64,000 nt of DNA from Petrolisthes cinctipes (Eukaryota > Arthropoda > Malacostraca > Decapoda > Porcellanidae), in NCBI GenBank assembly GCA_033782935.1, contig JAWQEG010000005.1, forward strand, positions 113,618-177,617, read 5' to 3'. The notes under the pieces are model-generated. The model did not search any database. It had not been told where the DNA came from and saw only the letters and a list, made by a program, of their open reading frames with translations. A program made the translations under genes and the position numbers. This document shows positions 24,247 through 36,583 of the stretch, one piece after another; position 1 is the first letter of the stretch, and each line of letters begins with the position of its first letter.

Positions 24247-24969
24247 TTAACTACTATAGTACAAATACATCTGCAGTATAAAAAGAGTCTCATCCAACCC
24301 AATCTCAGCATCAAAGAGCTTATCCTGTATGGTCATCAACTGCTCTACCAATGCCCTCTCACTTGGAGATAGCATTTCTTCTACCTCCTTTATCTGATCG
24401 TCTGTGCCACCTGACTGTCTCAGATTTTCCACGATTGAATCCACCCGAGTGCGCTTTTCCAGGAGCCTCCTGTTCTCTGACCCCCGAGTCTCTCGCTGGA
24501 CAATGAGATTATAGAGGGCTTTGTAGCACCATTCAAGGATATTCCGCACAACAGAGTTTATGTCCACATGGAAGAGGTAGATGGTTTTGTTGGCTGGAGA
24601 TGGTGCATATGTCTTCCTCAGCTCCTGTAGTTGGAGAAAGTTATCACGAAAGAGACGGGAGCACAGTGTGTAGGCATCCTTCTTGCCAATCATGCTGAGC
24701 TCAGCAATCTGTTCCTGCTCCATCATGCTATTCTTGTGGATCAGTCGAAAAACACGGGCTGCCTTGGACCCATAACGATCCTGGATAATGTTGTAGATGA
24801 GGGCATGGGTGAGGGTGTTGACAGCATTGGCCAAGTTGAGGCGGTACTGTCCCCCGCCTGCATCACCCACAAGCTGCACACAGCCACCACTCTGTTCCTC
24901 CAGGATCTTCAAGTACTGGTTCAGGTACTTCAGGTCCTTCAGCTGGTCTCGGATCTCTGCTACACTAAC
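24247..24969 (-). CDS. POLR3C: POLR3C exon 7 (terminal)
   Basis: Encodes 240 residues from VSVAEIRDQL to the stop at 24247-24249. It holds the most conserved RPC3 block (YRLNLANAVNTLTHALI, ARVFRLIHKN, YLFHVDINSV) and the C-terminal coiled-coil-like helices. Confidence 0.95.
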   Translation of the reverse strand, partial: VSVAEIRDQLKDLKYLNQYLKILEEQSGGCVQLVGDAGGGQYRLNLANAVNTLTHALIYNIIQDRYGSKAARVFRLIHKNSMMEQEQIAELSMIGKKDAYTLCSRLFRDNFLQLQELRKTYAPSPANKTIYLFHVDINSVVRNILEWCYKALYNLIVQRETRGSENRRLLEKRTRVDSIVENLRQSGGTDDQIKEVEEMLSPSERALVEQLMTIQDKLFDAEIGLDETLFILQMYLYYSS

Positions 24970-27900
24970 CTGGGAGGAAAAATCAAAGGTTTAACAGACA
25001 AGAAAACACAAATGACACAATAACAGTTAAGTTCATATGTCACCAGAAGAGATGGATAACAGGACGACAATGGAAAGTAGAGGCTGTTTAGCTCTTCATT
25101 TAGTTATCAGAGAGGAGAAAAGCAGATACAGTAGAGGGAAAGGAGTTGTTAAAAAGATATTTATTTCTAGATGCATTGTTGAGAAGTACCTAGAGAAAAA
25201 AATTTGTAATTGGTTTCCAAGGATCTGATTGATCCTATGAATGTATGGAGTGGATGGTGTACTGCCACACAGGTAGGCCTACATATATATTATCATTATT
25301 ATGATCTTAGATAACTGTGTTATTATTATTATTATTATATTATCATTATTATTATTAATGGAGGTGGTAGTAGTTATAATAGGTAGTGGTGGTGGTAAAT
25401 GTATTTTCATTTATCCAAACATGCTCTCTTTCAATAAATCACCTGCATCTACATAACAGTACTCCCTTTCATACATACAATACACACAACACATATAGTT
25501 TCTCTTCCACACACTCACTGGGTTAAGTGTAGGTGCCCAAGGGTCTGAGGTCCTATAAGACAGCTTCAACATTGCTCCCAGACACTCCCCAGCCAGTGGA
25601 TCCACACGACGATGAATGCTGTTCCGAATTTCACTGTCCCTGTGGGTGGATGAAAATTTGTTAACTGAGAAAACAATAGCTGACAACTTTTGCAATATAT
25701 GATGAATATATTATTCCAATTATTGTAAATATATATCAACATATATAAAACCACAAAAATTCTCAAAACTTCAAATCTGTACGGTACTAAAATTACGAGA
25801 GAATGCTTTAAAATGTAGATAAAACAAGGAAGGAGGAGTACCTAAATTCAACGTGGAAGCGTTCATAGTTGATCCTCCAGAGAACATCAGTGTTGGGATG
25901 AGAGATGTCTGGGTTAGTATTTCCTGCTCTCCTTGCTTGAATCTCTTGTTGTAGTGCCTTCAGGTCCAGTAGCTCCGGTGGAAAACTGTGTGAGTAGAAT
26001 GTGTCAATAGAAATACTTCAAGGTTGTGAGTTTACCTACTTTGTTGGGTTAAGGTAGTGTAAGTATAAGAGAAAATGGGGTGAAAGAAGATGACAACGAA
26101 TCACACTTAAGGTAAAGGTTTGGTCAATGGCATGAAAAGCTGAGCACAGCAAAGTTCAGTCAGGGTATTACCCTCCAATGATGATGATGATTAAGCAAAG
26201 GACAATCTAACTTTTAGAGTACAGTAGGTTCGCTTATTGCGCGTTTCACCTATTGTGAGACGAACTCTCAAATCAGCACCTTTTATTTTCTTATGCTCGT
26301 TGCTTCCACAGCAAGCGTTTTTGTAGCCAAGAGTGGTCCAAATCTGCAGCCGTTCCCTGAAGCGCGTCTAAATTTGGTTTCCGCGTGAAACTAGTCGCTC
26401 CCCCGAACCCACGCTATAACCAGTCGCTCCCCCAATCCAGCTTCTCCCTCTCACTAAGGTAATCTCCTGCTCCCCCGCGTACTGTGTACCCCTCTCCATT
26501 GTCGTTGACTTGTTTCCCCCAACCCTACGCCCTACCAACCAACACATGTTTTCACCATGCCTAAGGTATAGCGTAACAAGAAATTCCTGTCGCATGCTCT
26601 GAAGCTTCAGGTCATTAAGAAGGAGGGGAGGGGGAGAAGGGAATCACGTCGATTGGCAAAGTGTTTGGGCTGGCAGAGTCTTTCGTATGTACAATATGGA
26701 AGAACTGGGAGGCCACTATGCGGACTGTGAGGAGTTATGGTGCTTCTGCTCTTGACAAACGAAGTGGTGCCAGTAACCCAGCAATCATTTTGATGGAATG
26801 GTAACTCGTTGTCTTCATTATGCGTAAGGAAAGAGAAGGAGTTTCATTATCTGTATGTTATATCGGGGACAAGGCCTAGCTTTTCTATGCAGCAGCACAG
26901 CGTAATCTTACATTACTGTGACTCAAAAATCACATCACAATTGCCAAATACTGCACTGAACCCTTTCCCGTGTGAGGCAGTGGCTGCCCATAAGTAATTT
27001 TCCCCATATAAAGATGTATTCATATTGCGTGATTTCAATTAACGCGGGCCCCTCTGCCGCCCAAATAGGTGCGCCATATGCAAACCTACTGTACTGTAAT
27101 ATAGCTTTACTGTATTTAAGCTCAGAGATGTATCTACTTTGAAACAATATAATTGACAATCCATTCAAAGTGTTGATGTGATGACTCGGTCCCTCCTGTA
27201 AGTACATTTTTGTAGGACTGGCCACTTCTTAGTGATTACAAAATGGAGAAGTAAGGTAGCAAAAGTACTGTACAATATAATGTTCATAATATGTTATCAG
27301 GAGTCAATACTTCTGCTTCATATTTCATTGAGGGGATGAACAATGGTACTTGTATCAAGTACGATACTGTATGCTTACCTATGTAGCTCATCCTCTTTGA
27401 TAGACATAGTTGGGCAAGGCTTGCCCAAGGTCTGAGGTGAAGGGCAACGCTGGATAAAACCATTCTCAATCAGCTTTATCAAGTGGTTCCGCAGAGTCAC
27501 GTGTTTCAGCTCAAATGGACTGCTGGTGATGCTACTCCCTCCTGCTGGGTGGTTTGATAGTGGTAAGAGAATGAAGAGTGGAAGAGAGAATACTTTGCTA
27601 GGCAATAATGACCATATACAATGAGGGAGAAGGAGATACACAGGAGGAACAGCAAGATAGAAGGAAAATGAAGACGGCATCAGACAAGAGGAAAGTTATT
27701 GGCTCAGGTTGCAGCTATGAAAGCTTAGGACAGGTTGGTATGGGTGTGTAGAGAAGAGGTGGAGTAAATGATGCAAATGGGGATTTAGTGGTGTAATAAA
27801 TACAATCTCTACCATTAGATCACAAGGAGCAATTATTTTATGGGTACTATGGACGAAATATCGTACAAATATAAATTACTTGTTTATACAGTACAGTACC

Positions 27901-29457
27901 TGCATTCTCAGAGGCCTCCAGGAGCTTGATGCAGGAAGTGACAATAATATGAGAGGCTGTGGCTTGTCCTTCCTTTAGTATGACATCCACTACCATCTCA
28001 CCCTCCTCCCCAAACTGTTCACGCACAAGAAACACATACCTGAAATCAAGGAAAGTTACTGAGTAGGCCTATATGGAAATGTGAACAATGTACAGTAACT
28101 CTGTTCAACAAAAGCTTCTGGGACAAAAATTCATGTAAACATACAATCAAATCTGTTAAGCTCTTTTATAGGTAAGAGACGTCAGTTGAGCAGTGTAAAC
28201 AAACAAGATCTTTTAATTAATATAGCCACAAGTATAATTTGGCAATTCTATGCAGTTTTCCTAGCACTTGCCTAAATAAGGATGTGGTTGAATATTTTCT
28301 CCTATTTAAGTTTTTACTTTAGCCTAATCTCACCAATGTTCCTAAACCCTTAAGACTTTAACCTAACCCCTAAAAACGACCGCAATTCCCTAACCCTGTC
28401 TATCCCCACAGCTGTAATTCAAGGTTGTATTTTCAATTAGTACAAAGGCAAAATTTTGGCACAGTATTGTAAATTTAAAGCTAGTCTTAGACATGCCTTT
28501 GAGGGTTAAGTAAATTCTATTAACTTCAAAACAAAATAATGTATAAGAGAACAGAGTACTGCATTGTAATTAAGAAGTCCTGTGGGTATTTGCAGAGAGT
28601 GAGACTAACCTGGGGAAGCGTAGGATGAGGAATATACGATCATGAAGAAGTTTGTAGGATGGAATATTGGGCCGCCACTCCTCTACCTCCACCAGGTTGT
28701 GCTGAATCAAGACTGCCAGGGCCTCAGCCACCTAGAAAAAGATAAATAAGACGTCGGTGTCAGGCAATGTGGGTTTGGTACTTGCAACTTTACTGATGCC
28801 ACAATTATGGGAAAAGAAGAGACAATCATTACAATACCACTGGCAATTATGAGATGATCTATTGGAAGAGAGAAGGGTAATAGTTGAGATAAGGCACAAA
28901 CAGAATAAAATTAATACAATAGTTTCCCGGTTATTATCCTTTCTTCAGAGATATCAGGGACAGACTACCAGAACCTAACTTGGCCAAACATTGTGGGGAA
29001 AACAAACATGGTTAGAATGCACTGTTACATTGGGTAATGACTTCATAAAGCAAAAGCAACCACCAAACAAAATATGGAGGAAATTGGTAAGCACATTCGG
29101 TAAATATTTACTATATTACCGTTCTCTAGCATAGTTTTTGTTACCATCATTACTAACTAACTTATACCATTATAAAAATATTTCCAGCTGTGACATTTCC
29201 CTTGGAATGGTCCAAAATAGTGGGTAATGATACTAAAATATACAATATAGTGAACAGAGTATTTCTGTAATAATACCCTCTTCTTAACTAACATCAATAC
29301 AAGTACTGACCTTTGACCTGGGTAGACCTGTCAGACGGTGTATGTCTCGTAGTGGGTGGCTGCCTCTCTCAAACAACATCTTTCCCACCTGAGCAACGAT
29401 GTTCCCATAATACTCATTTAGGACTTTATCACAAAGCTTCATGAGTTGTAGAGACAT
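24247..29457 (-). CDS. POLR3C: DNA-directed RNA polymerase III subunit RPC3 (seven exons)
   Basis: RPC3 (yeast Rpc82) joins RPC6 and RPC7 in the nuclear Pol III initiation subcomplex, which helps open promoters of tRNA, 5S and U6 genes. Seven exons in perfect phase give about 519 residues, against about 534 in human: 29311-29457, 28610-28731, 27900-28039, 27379-27541, 25842-25985, 25519-25639 and 24247-24969. The N-terminus (KLCDKVLNEYYGNIV, GSHPLRDI) and FIQRCPSP match the family's winged-helix region. The fifth exon has LWRINYERFHVEF. The last exon has GGQYRLNL, QDRYGSKAARVFRL and QELRKTYAPSP, then a Glu/Lys-rich helical C-terminus ending in a family-like DETLFIL motif. The ATG at 29455-29457 is the only Met that gives the expected N-terminus. 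All donors and acceptors are GT-AG. No break was seen. Confidence 0.96.
25519..25639 (-). CDS. POLR3C: POLR3C exon 6
   Basis: Forty codons after one split base: DSEIRNSIHRRVDPLAGE through to APTLNP. Acceptor 'cccacag', donor GTGAGT, ends in phase 0. Confidence 0.92.
25842..25985 (-). CDS. POLR3C: POLR3C exon 5
   Basis: Contains PELLDLKALQQEIQARR and LWRINYERFHVEF, matching the YWxxNxDRFHxxFRD segment of RPC3. The AG|G split codon restores Arg with exon 6. Confidence 0.93.
26222..27091 (+). mobile_element. Tigger/pogo-like DNA transposon remnant with TA duplication
   Basis: An 870-base element in a POLR3C intron, on the strand opposite to the gene. Inverted ends start 'cagtaggttcgcttattgcg' on the left; the right end is the complement of 'cagtaggtttgcatatggcg'. 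TA dinucleotides flank both ends (26220-26221 and 27092-27093), as in the Tc1/mariner-IS630 superfamily. A broken transposase N-terminus lies inside. The element is internally deleted and cannot move itself. Confidence 0.85.
26557..26804 (+). pseudogene. Decayed Tigger/pogo transposase N-terminal fragment
   Basis: From ATG 26557 the frame reads MPKV, then an in-frame TAG, then KLQVIKKEG and SRRLAKCLG. A frameshift of one base moves on to LAESFVCTIWKNWE and SALDKRSGASNP before a stop at 26802-26804. The order matches the CENP-B-type helix-turn-helix region of Tigger/pogo transposases. The DDE catalytic domain is absent. At least one stop and one frameshift mark it as dead. Confidence 0.75.
27379..27541 (-). 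CDS. POLR3C: POLR3C exon 4
   Basis: Carries HVTLRNHLIKLIENGFIQRC, matching the FVQRCP motif of RPC3. Acceptor 'cagcag', donor GTAAGC. Confidence 0.92.
27900..28039 (-). CDS. POLR3C: POLR3C exon 3
   Basis: Encodes YVFLVREQFGEEGEMVVDVIL and on to ASENAG. Acceptor 'tttcag', donor GTACTG. Phases match both neighbours. Confidence 0.92.
28610..28731 (-). CDS. POLR3C: POLR3C exon 2
   Basis: Codons 50-90 (AEALAVLIQHNLVEV, then LLHDRIFLILRFPR). Acceptor 'ttctag', donor GTTAGT, ends in phase 2. Confidence 0.92.
28740..29310. other. POLR3C intron 1 with foldback-family fragments
   Basis: At about 28919-29000 ('ggacagactaccagaacctaac') and 29205-29250 ('ggaatggtccaaaatagtgg') the intron carries decayed pieces of the same repeat family as 10776-11645, also seen at 300-410. 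Confidence 0.5.
29311..29457 (-). CDS. POLR3C: POLR3C exon 1
   Basis: 49 codons from ATG, phase 0 at a GTCAGT donor. It contains KLCDKVLNEYYGNIV and GSHPLRDI, matching the RPC3 N-terminal winged helix. Confidence 0.92.
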
Positions 29458-29727
29458 GATGATTGTAGTTGTTATTCACGTTGGTGTATTATTATTAGTC
29501 AATAGGTAATTAATAACATTTGAAGGGGTATTATGACTCATGTAGCGATGTGTTGCCCTTGGTGGACTCTGAAACATCACATTTCATACTTGTAAATGAG
29601 GAAATGAAGGATTGTTTAACATGTTTGTTTACTATATACACATGTGTTTTGTAGTGATGGTGGCAGCTGAGAGTCAATGTTTACAAAATGTAGTTGATCG
29701 GTCTTCCACCACTCCTGGGGCGGCGCT

Positions 29728-30247
29728 GGTGTAGTGGTGGCAAAATTGAATGCTAAATAATAAAAATGCTACTATACTCCTCTACTATACTCCTATAAAA
29801 TGCTACTATACTCCTCTACTATACTCCTATAAAATGCTACTATACTCCTCTACTATACTCCTATAAAATGCTACTATACTCCTATAAAATGCTACTATAC
29901 TCCTCTCTCTCATAGGGCCATATTCAAGAACATTCATGATGTATACGATGGTGTAGTGGTGGTAAAATTGAATGCTAAATAATTATGCTACTATACTTCT
30001 CTCTCCTAAGGCCATATTCAAGAACATTCATGGTGTGTACGATGGTGTAGTAGTGGTGGCAAAATTGAATGCTAATTAATTATGCTACTATACTCCTCTC
30101 TCTTAGGGCCATATTCAAGAACATTCATGGTGTATACGATGGTGTATGGTGGCAAAATTGAATGCTAAATAATTATGCTACTATACTTCTCTCTCCTAGG
30201 GCCATATTCAAGAACATTCATGGTGTGTACGATGGTGTAGTGGTGGC
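29728..30247. repeat. Nested tandem repeats just upstream of POLR3C
   Basis: A 34-base unit built on 'ctactatactcct' is repeated about four times (29763-29905). It is followed by four copies of a 92-97-base unit starting 'gggccatattcaagaacatt' at about 29915, 30009, 30106 and 30198. Each large unit ends with the 'gctactatact' motif of the small one, so the arrays are related. The array starts about 270 bases upstream of the POLR3C start codon. Confidence 0.85.
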
Positions 30248-30442
30248 AAAGTATTCCACTAATTAATGGAGTAGGCTACTATAGTGTAGGAGCAACCGAT
30301 TCCTTCAAAATATTAATTCAAACAGACCACCAATAAACAATACATTGGCTATCTTCAATACTGTACTTATCAATACACCTATATTATTATCTTTCTGAAA
30401 TATTCAATACTCACCATCTTGTTTTCACCATCCTTCTAACAT

Positions 30443-30780
30443 ATCATCACTACTTGCCAACGCATCTTTTCCAATATCTTCCAACATCATCACTACTTGC
30501 CAACACATCTTTTCTAATATCTTCCAACATCATCACTACTTACCAACATATCTTTTTTAATATCTTCCAACATCATCACTACTTGCCAACACATCATTTC
30601 TAATATCTTCCAACATCATCACTACTTGCCGACACATATTTTTTTAATATCTTCCAACATCATCACTACTTGCCAACACATCTTTTCTAATATCTTCCAA
30701 CATCATCACTACTTGCCAACACATCTTTTCTAATGTCTTCCAACATCATCACTACTTACCAATACATCTTTTCTGTCCTT
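30443..30780. repeat. 43-bp tandem repeat array, about eight units
   Basis: The unit begins 'catcatcactacttgccaac' and ends 'taatatcttccaa'. Copies differ by single bases and one short T-run. It is separate from the array at 29728-30247. Confidence 0.85.
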
Positions 30781-33700
30781 CCAAGTACTGTACTACTCAC
30801 CCACACATCTTCTCTACTTACCATCATTATCTTCTCTACTCAAGTACTCACCAACATGTTGCTAACCTGGAATATGATCATGTGGCTATATACATAAAGG
30901 TTGCCTGCTACAGTATCATGGCAGAATGAAAAACATCAATTTAAAAACATAATATTTACTGAATAAATTAAAGATATCTATACAACCATAAAAAAGATAT
31001 ACAAGTAGAAAAAAGGTAAAGCAGTTTCAGTACTGTACTTCAGAGACAATGGGAATTAAATTATTGTATGTGGAGAATGTGCTGCCCTTTACAGTCCATC
31101 AATTCATTACTAAAATATCACCACACAGATGCCACAGAGAGGCAGAGACTTGCACACACACACGCACGCACACACACACACAGACAGCCTGAATCATCAT
31201 TACCTTATGGGCACTATGTGGAGAAGAGGCAGTGTTTTGTGATCCTCAGGACTTGTAGACTGGGAGGAAAGGTTAATGTTTGTTGTTCTTTAAGTGGGTC
31301 AAGCAGTGGACAGAGTTATGAATAGTGGACAAATCAGTGTCCTACTTTTGGATTTGGGGGATCCAAATCTTATATGTAATTGTGTAGCATATGTAGTTCT
31401 AAGGTGAATCCACATAAGAACACAAGCAAGGTAAATATTCTCTCTTGGGGATCTGTCATGTTTTAGGTACTGGCAGGTATCAACCAACATCATTGCCTTT
31501 CATGTGGTGGCAAGCAATACAGTACTATTCATTGTATCTACACTTGGTTGAACATACATATTTACTTTTACATGTGTGGGCAGTGTTTGTTCAATCATGC
31601 ATAATCACCAGGTGTGGACCCAACTTTGAGGGAAGTCCCAGAACAATTGAGAAAGGGATGTACTGTATGTGTCTGTAGTTAATGGGAATGACTTAAGGGA
31701 GGACAACTCATGGAACATTGGCAGTGTATGAGATTGTATGACAGTTGGGCGGCGGAGGTTTTAAAACTTTGTGAGACTTAAATTTTCAAGGTCCTATTTG
31801 GGTCATGAAAACACAGACAGACACTGAACCAGAAGTAGTAATTATAACAGTAATAGTAGGTGTATTGTTCCTCACAATCTAAGGTACTGTCCACTCAAGT
31901 CGGGCAGTGTTTGCTGTGCTCATTTCCCTAGCATCTTTAGCAGTGTAACCAGATGGGGCAGTTCCCAGCAGGCTACACACTTTTCTGTCTGCCAACCACC
32001 TACCAAACATGTTAATTAGACCACATTTTGGTAAGGGTGTTTGCCTGCGGGGCACTGCTTGATCGTGTGGACAGGGGTTTAGACCAGGTTCTTGTCCTAG
32101 TTTACCTCACCATTACTCCTCCTTCATTTTTCACTGACTACCCAGTATACCCGAGCAACAAAGGCACTGCTTTAGCAAGTCACCACTAACACAGAGACTA
32201 CTATCACATTCAACCTAACCTATTCTACTGTAAAACAACAGTTGATGGCAAACAAAGATATATATAAAACTAAAGTAATCTCCTAAGGGGTAACAATGAG
32301 CAATAATTAAGCCTCCACCAGCAAAAATAATAATGATAATAATGATAATAATAATAATAATAACAACAAAACATGTAAAAATAATTAAAATAATCATAAT
32401 AATCAGTAAAAATGAAAATACATAGGAGAAAAAAGTTTTCACTATACTCATTAGCATTACTCATGACTAGACTTTGACCTTGATAGAAATGGGCAGAAAT
32501 TAAAAGCAATATGTACAGCCTATATACATTATATACAGTGAATTAACACTTAGGATGAACTAAATTCCAAGGCACACAGAAGAAAAACTCACACAGAGAG
32601 AAAGATTGGAATGGTAGAATTCAGTGATAGAAATGAAGTAAAATCAATTATTGTTAAGGCACTGATTGATTGGTATCTTGTTTTCTGTCAGTTACACACT
32701 TCTTAAACAAATAAAATGCGATTTACTAATGTTAGTGTTGTCATCAGGATAGCCGAGACTGGTAGACCTAGAATACAGTAATACTTGACCCATTCTCATG
32801 TAGTTGGACATTTTCAGCACCTGACTTCCTGGGGTTTTAGATGGCTAGTTTTAGAGGTCTATATAAATTCTTAAGGACTAGGCAATGATCACCAACCAGT
32901 ATGATGCATTATACAGTATGCAAATGTATGGAGCTTATGGGACTAATAATGAATCATCATGTATTTCAAAGAGAATAAAATTAAAATAACTTGCATCATG
33001 AAGTATGAGTATTATGAATACCTAAGAGATTATAAAATACAGGCATGTTCATCTTTCAAAATCCTCACATTAATTCAAACCCCACACTCTGGACTCCAAA
33101 TACCAGTCATTCAAGCCAACAGCCAAAACATGATCATTGGGTATAGTAACTGTACAGTTTAGTTTACTAGATAAATGACCCTGAGCTAAGGGACTGACAA
33201 TTTTGGCAATATATCAGTCACAAGTGAGTTGTGAGGGGTTTGTTGAATGTCCTATCTTAAATTTAGCTCTCTCTGATCCCTCTTTAACAGCCCCCATTCA
33301 TTCAATATGCATAAAACTAATTTATATATTGAGGTAACTAATGTCCTTTTTTTCTAACAGGTGGTACGTTTCCACAGTAGATGGTGCTATCATCAGGTGT
33401 GCAAGCACAACATATAAGTATGTATTTTCTTTTATAACTTTGGTGTTATAGCCTAGTTTTCTATATAACTAGAGAGTGAATTTCTGTGGCTAGCACTTGG
33501 ATGTTTTCTGAATGTGATACTTCAGTTATTAATAACAGATGTGAATGCATATTTCAATACACATTGTGACTCAAACTTATAACTGACAATTCTTTTTGTA
33601 TGTACTGTACTTGTATTTTAGCTTAGACATGAGAAAACAGTTAATGACAACAAACTCCATGTGAGTATTACAGTTTGTAATGACCCAGAAAGCTTATCAT

Positions 33701-36001
33701 CGAGATTTGATGTTTATCAAAGTGTTCCATCTTCATGCGGTTCTTACAATAAACTATTTGATTCCCATATTTATGCACACACAGTATATGATTAGTTGCT
33801 TGCAACATTTAAAAGTAGAAGCTCTTGCTCAACATTTTCTTATAATTCTACCCAGTCTACTTCCAGAGGAAAGCTGTCAAATGTTAACCTATATTAACCT
33901 TATCAGATGAAAATACTGTTTCCAACTGTACATTTGTAAGCATGAGTCCTGCAAAACAATTCAAGTAATCTGTGTCAAACCATGATAAAATACCAGTGTG
34001 AAGAACAGTTGGAGAAAATAATAATTTATCAGCACATTAACTAGAGGCCAATGAGACTTCTGGCAGTGTCATCAACAGTAAACATGTAGAGATGAGAAAT
34101 AATTTAATGAATGAAAAAATGCCTTTTAGATAAACTTTCATGCAACATCTTATACACAGAAGAATGCATCCATCCAAAGGGTTAAGATAACTTCAGGGCA
34201 CCTCCAGGTTGACTGTTGTATATACTGCTCAAACCTACAAAGGCAATGATTACACTGATTTCACACCTGGACCATATCATTACCTTCCTTAAATGCTGTA
34301 GGCTACACATCATCTATGCTAACACTTCCATTCCTTACAGTCAATGACATATTTAGCTTTTCTGTTTGCATTTCATTTTCTTATCCTTGACCATATTATT
34401 ACTTTCATCTTTGTTTACACTTTCATTCTAAAAAGATATCAGTAGGCACTTCTGTTCTGTTTATCATCCATCAATGTAAAACAAAACAAAAAATTATCCA
34501 TCTCGAAAAATATATGAGATCAAGTACAGGCAGTCCATCGGTGGGTACTAGCATTATCCTTATGTTTTCTGGGCATGGGATGGTGTCTGGGAACCAGGTT
34601 TGGGTATGGAGGTAGGGGTATATGACTGGGGTGTAGGACTGGGGCATGAAATTGTGGTATACCATTGGGATGTGGGGCTAAGCCATGGCATTAGGGTAGG
34701 AAAGATTATTTGGGAAAGGGAGAGCATGAAAGGACTGAGCAAGGAGTTGGGGCAAGAGGTCTTGGCACAGATCAAGGGTATGGGATTGGAGTGTGAGATA
34801 TGAGGCATGTGAATATTATACAGAATGGTGAGTACTCCTTCTTGCTCCCTCCCACCACTTGTAAGAACAAAAGCATCATAGTAACTGGGAATAGGGGTTT
34901 GAAGTCCCTCATCCTGTGATGACCACACATATTGAGTCAAGTTATTTGCTTGCTCAAGGTTCCACACACGCTGCTACAACATTGCTACACCTGCACAAGC
35001 TCCTGCAACAGTGCTCAGTGACTGCACAGTGTGTGGGTATAAATATAATGGCAGTGTTTAAGTATTTGGTTGCAGTGATTCTTCACTTAGAGCTATGAAC
35101 AGTATACTCTTCACTCACTGGCCACCATCAAAGTTCTCTTGGCAGCACACCACAAAGTCCTCTATCCTCTATCTCTGCATTAGAACACAAAGTTTTCTCA
35201 ATATTTTGGCAGTATAACACAAGTTCATTTACTTTATAGTATATAACATATTTTTGCAGTACTGTATAATATTTAGTCCTTTGGCTTATCTTTGTAGTAC
35301 AACATCCTGTCCATTTACTTTCTCCTTACTTGTGTAAGACACCATCATAATTGCAGTTATCTTTGTTCACTTCACTAGTGTAGCTTTCAGTGCTTTAGAG
35401 ACTCTCACTCCACAGGCAAAGACCCAGAGAAATACATACTTCATTAAGTTCAGTAGTACAGTATTACTTCTAGGGCTTTTTTTCCTTCTCAGTTTTACAT
35501 TTCTTTTTGCTTAATTTTAGCTGCCACACTATATAATATGATAATCTGAACAAGAAATACAAGTAAGATCATGCCAACTTACAGTACTTTGAAGTCTTTT
35601 AGTACTTTATGAACTGAAGATTTACCTTCTTGTATAAAGTATGAGCAGGCAGCATGAGATTCGATCACCACTTCTTTCATCTCTAACACATTGTCTATTT
35701 GTATTAAGTGAGCAAACTGTTTCCATATTCTCACTAGATCTTCATTTTTCTATGTGCAATGAATAAGTCCAAAGTTTGAAGCATTCAGTGTAAACTTTAA
35801 AGCAGAAGCCTCCAACACCACATACAGTATCAGGCAAGCATATTGAACCTCTGGTTAACTTCAAACATCTGCCTTATTTAACCCTCATCAGTTTAGAGCA
35901 AAATTGTGCTTCTGTCATCCTCAGTTTACATTCTCATGTAAACCTTCAAGGATTCCATTGTTCAGCTCACAGCTTACACAAAAGTTCTGTCACACACAAC
36001 T
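30781..36001. other. Intergenic, microsatellites, no gene recognised
   Basis: Between POLR3C and the visible 3' end of the ADAMTS gene. It holds (CA)n at about 31151-31183 and (AAT)n-rich sequence at about 32325-32370. A weak tRNA-SINE-like segment has A-box-like 32029-32040 and B-box-like 32075-32085. The last ADAMTS exon and 3' UTR may lie here but could not be identified. Confidence 0.45.
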
Positions 36002-36014
36002 ACACATGCGTCCG

Positions 36015-36583
36015 GGCCCAGTGGGGCTGACTTTATTCTCTATGAATATTAGTTATCCCCCACAGGGCTAGAATAAAGATTGTTGTAGGATCTGGTCACT
36101 TTCTAGTGGATTTGACGAGATCTGCCCACATGGATTAAAAATCCACGTGAGGTGTACTGCAACCGGAGGCTTTTTTTTTTTTTTTTTTTTTTTTCCACTG
36201 CTGTGTGGACCGCCAGCACACGGGGGTGCATTTCCCTTTGCATGCAGCAGTGTAAACTCCCTCCCCCCTTATGGTCCCTTCATGGCTGGTCTCATGGAAG
36301 GTACGGCCCCACTTGTAGCTCTTGTGGTAACGTGGACTTGGGCCTACAGCACTGGCTGTGGGATCAAAGCCTTCCCCCCAATCTCCCTGGCGGTCGGAGG
36401 CCCCCAGACTCCCTGGTCTAGTAAGCTCTGGTCCCATTTCCTTGGGATGTGCTTCGGTAGCCCAGGCATATAGGGCCAGCCCCTCCTTTATTTTAATTTG
36501 TTTTTTCACTGCGACCAGAGTGTACCAGGGGTCTGTGGGGCAGGAGGCCATTCTGCCCCGGGAGAACATCAACAACAACAACA
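36015..36583 (+). mobile_element. Retroposon with (AAC)n tail and 13-bp target duplication, copy 1
   Basis: A 569-base element flanked by exact ACACATGCGTCCG (36002-36014 and 36584-36596). It begins 'ggcccagtggggctgac', has an internal T-run of about 26, and ends with a hairpin (GGGGCAG ... CTGCCCC) followed by 'gagaac' and AAC repeats. The direct duplication, microsatellite tail and 5'-truncated relative at 42034 indicate copying by target-primed reverse transcription. No reverse transcriptase is encoded, so it is SINE-like. The class of its head is not recognised. Confidence 0.85.

Noticed and set aside
31090..31160. Possible last ADAMTS exon on the minus strand (short CGIC-like reading)
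   Set aside because: The match is only a few residues and the putative acceptor has no clear pyrimidine tract.
34560..34967. Minus-strand open frame of 135 residues, Ser/Pro-rich
   Set aside because: It arises from a G-rich low-complexity stretch, has no family motif or splice partner, and does not resemble the missing GON exon.
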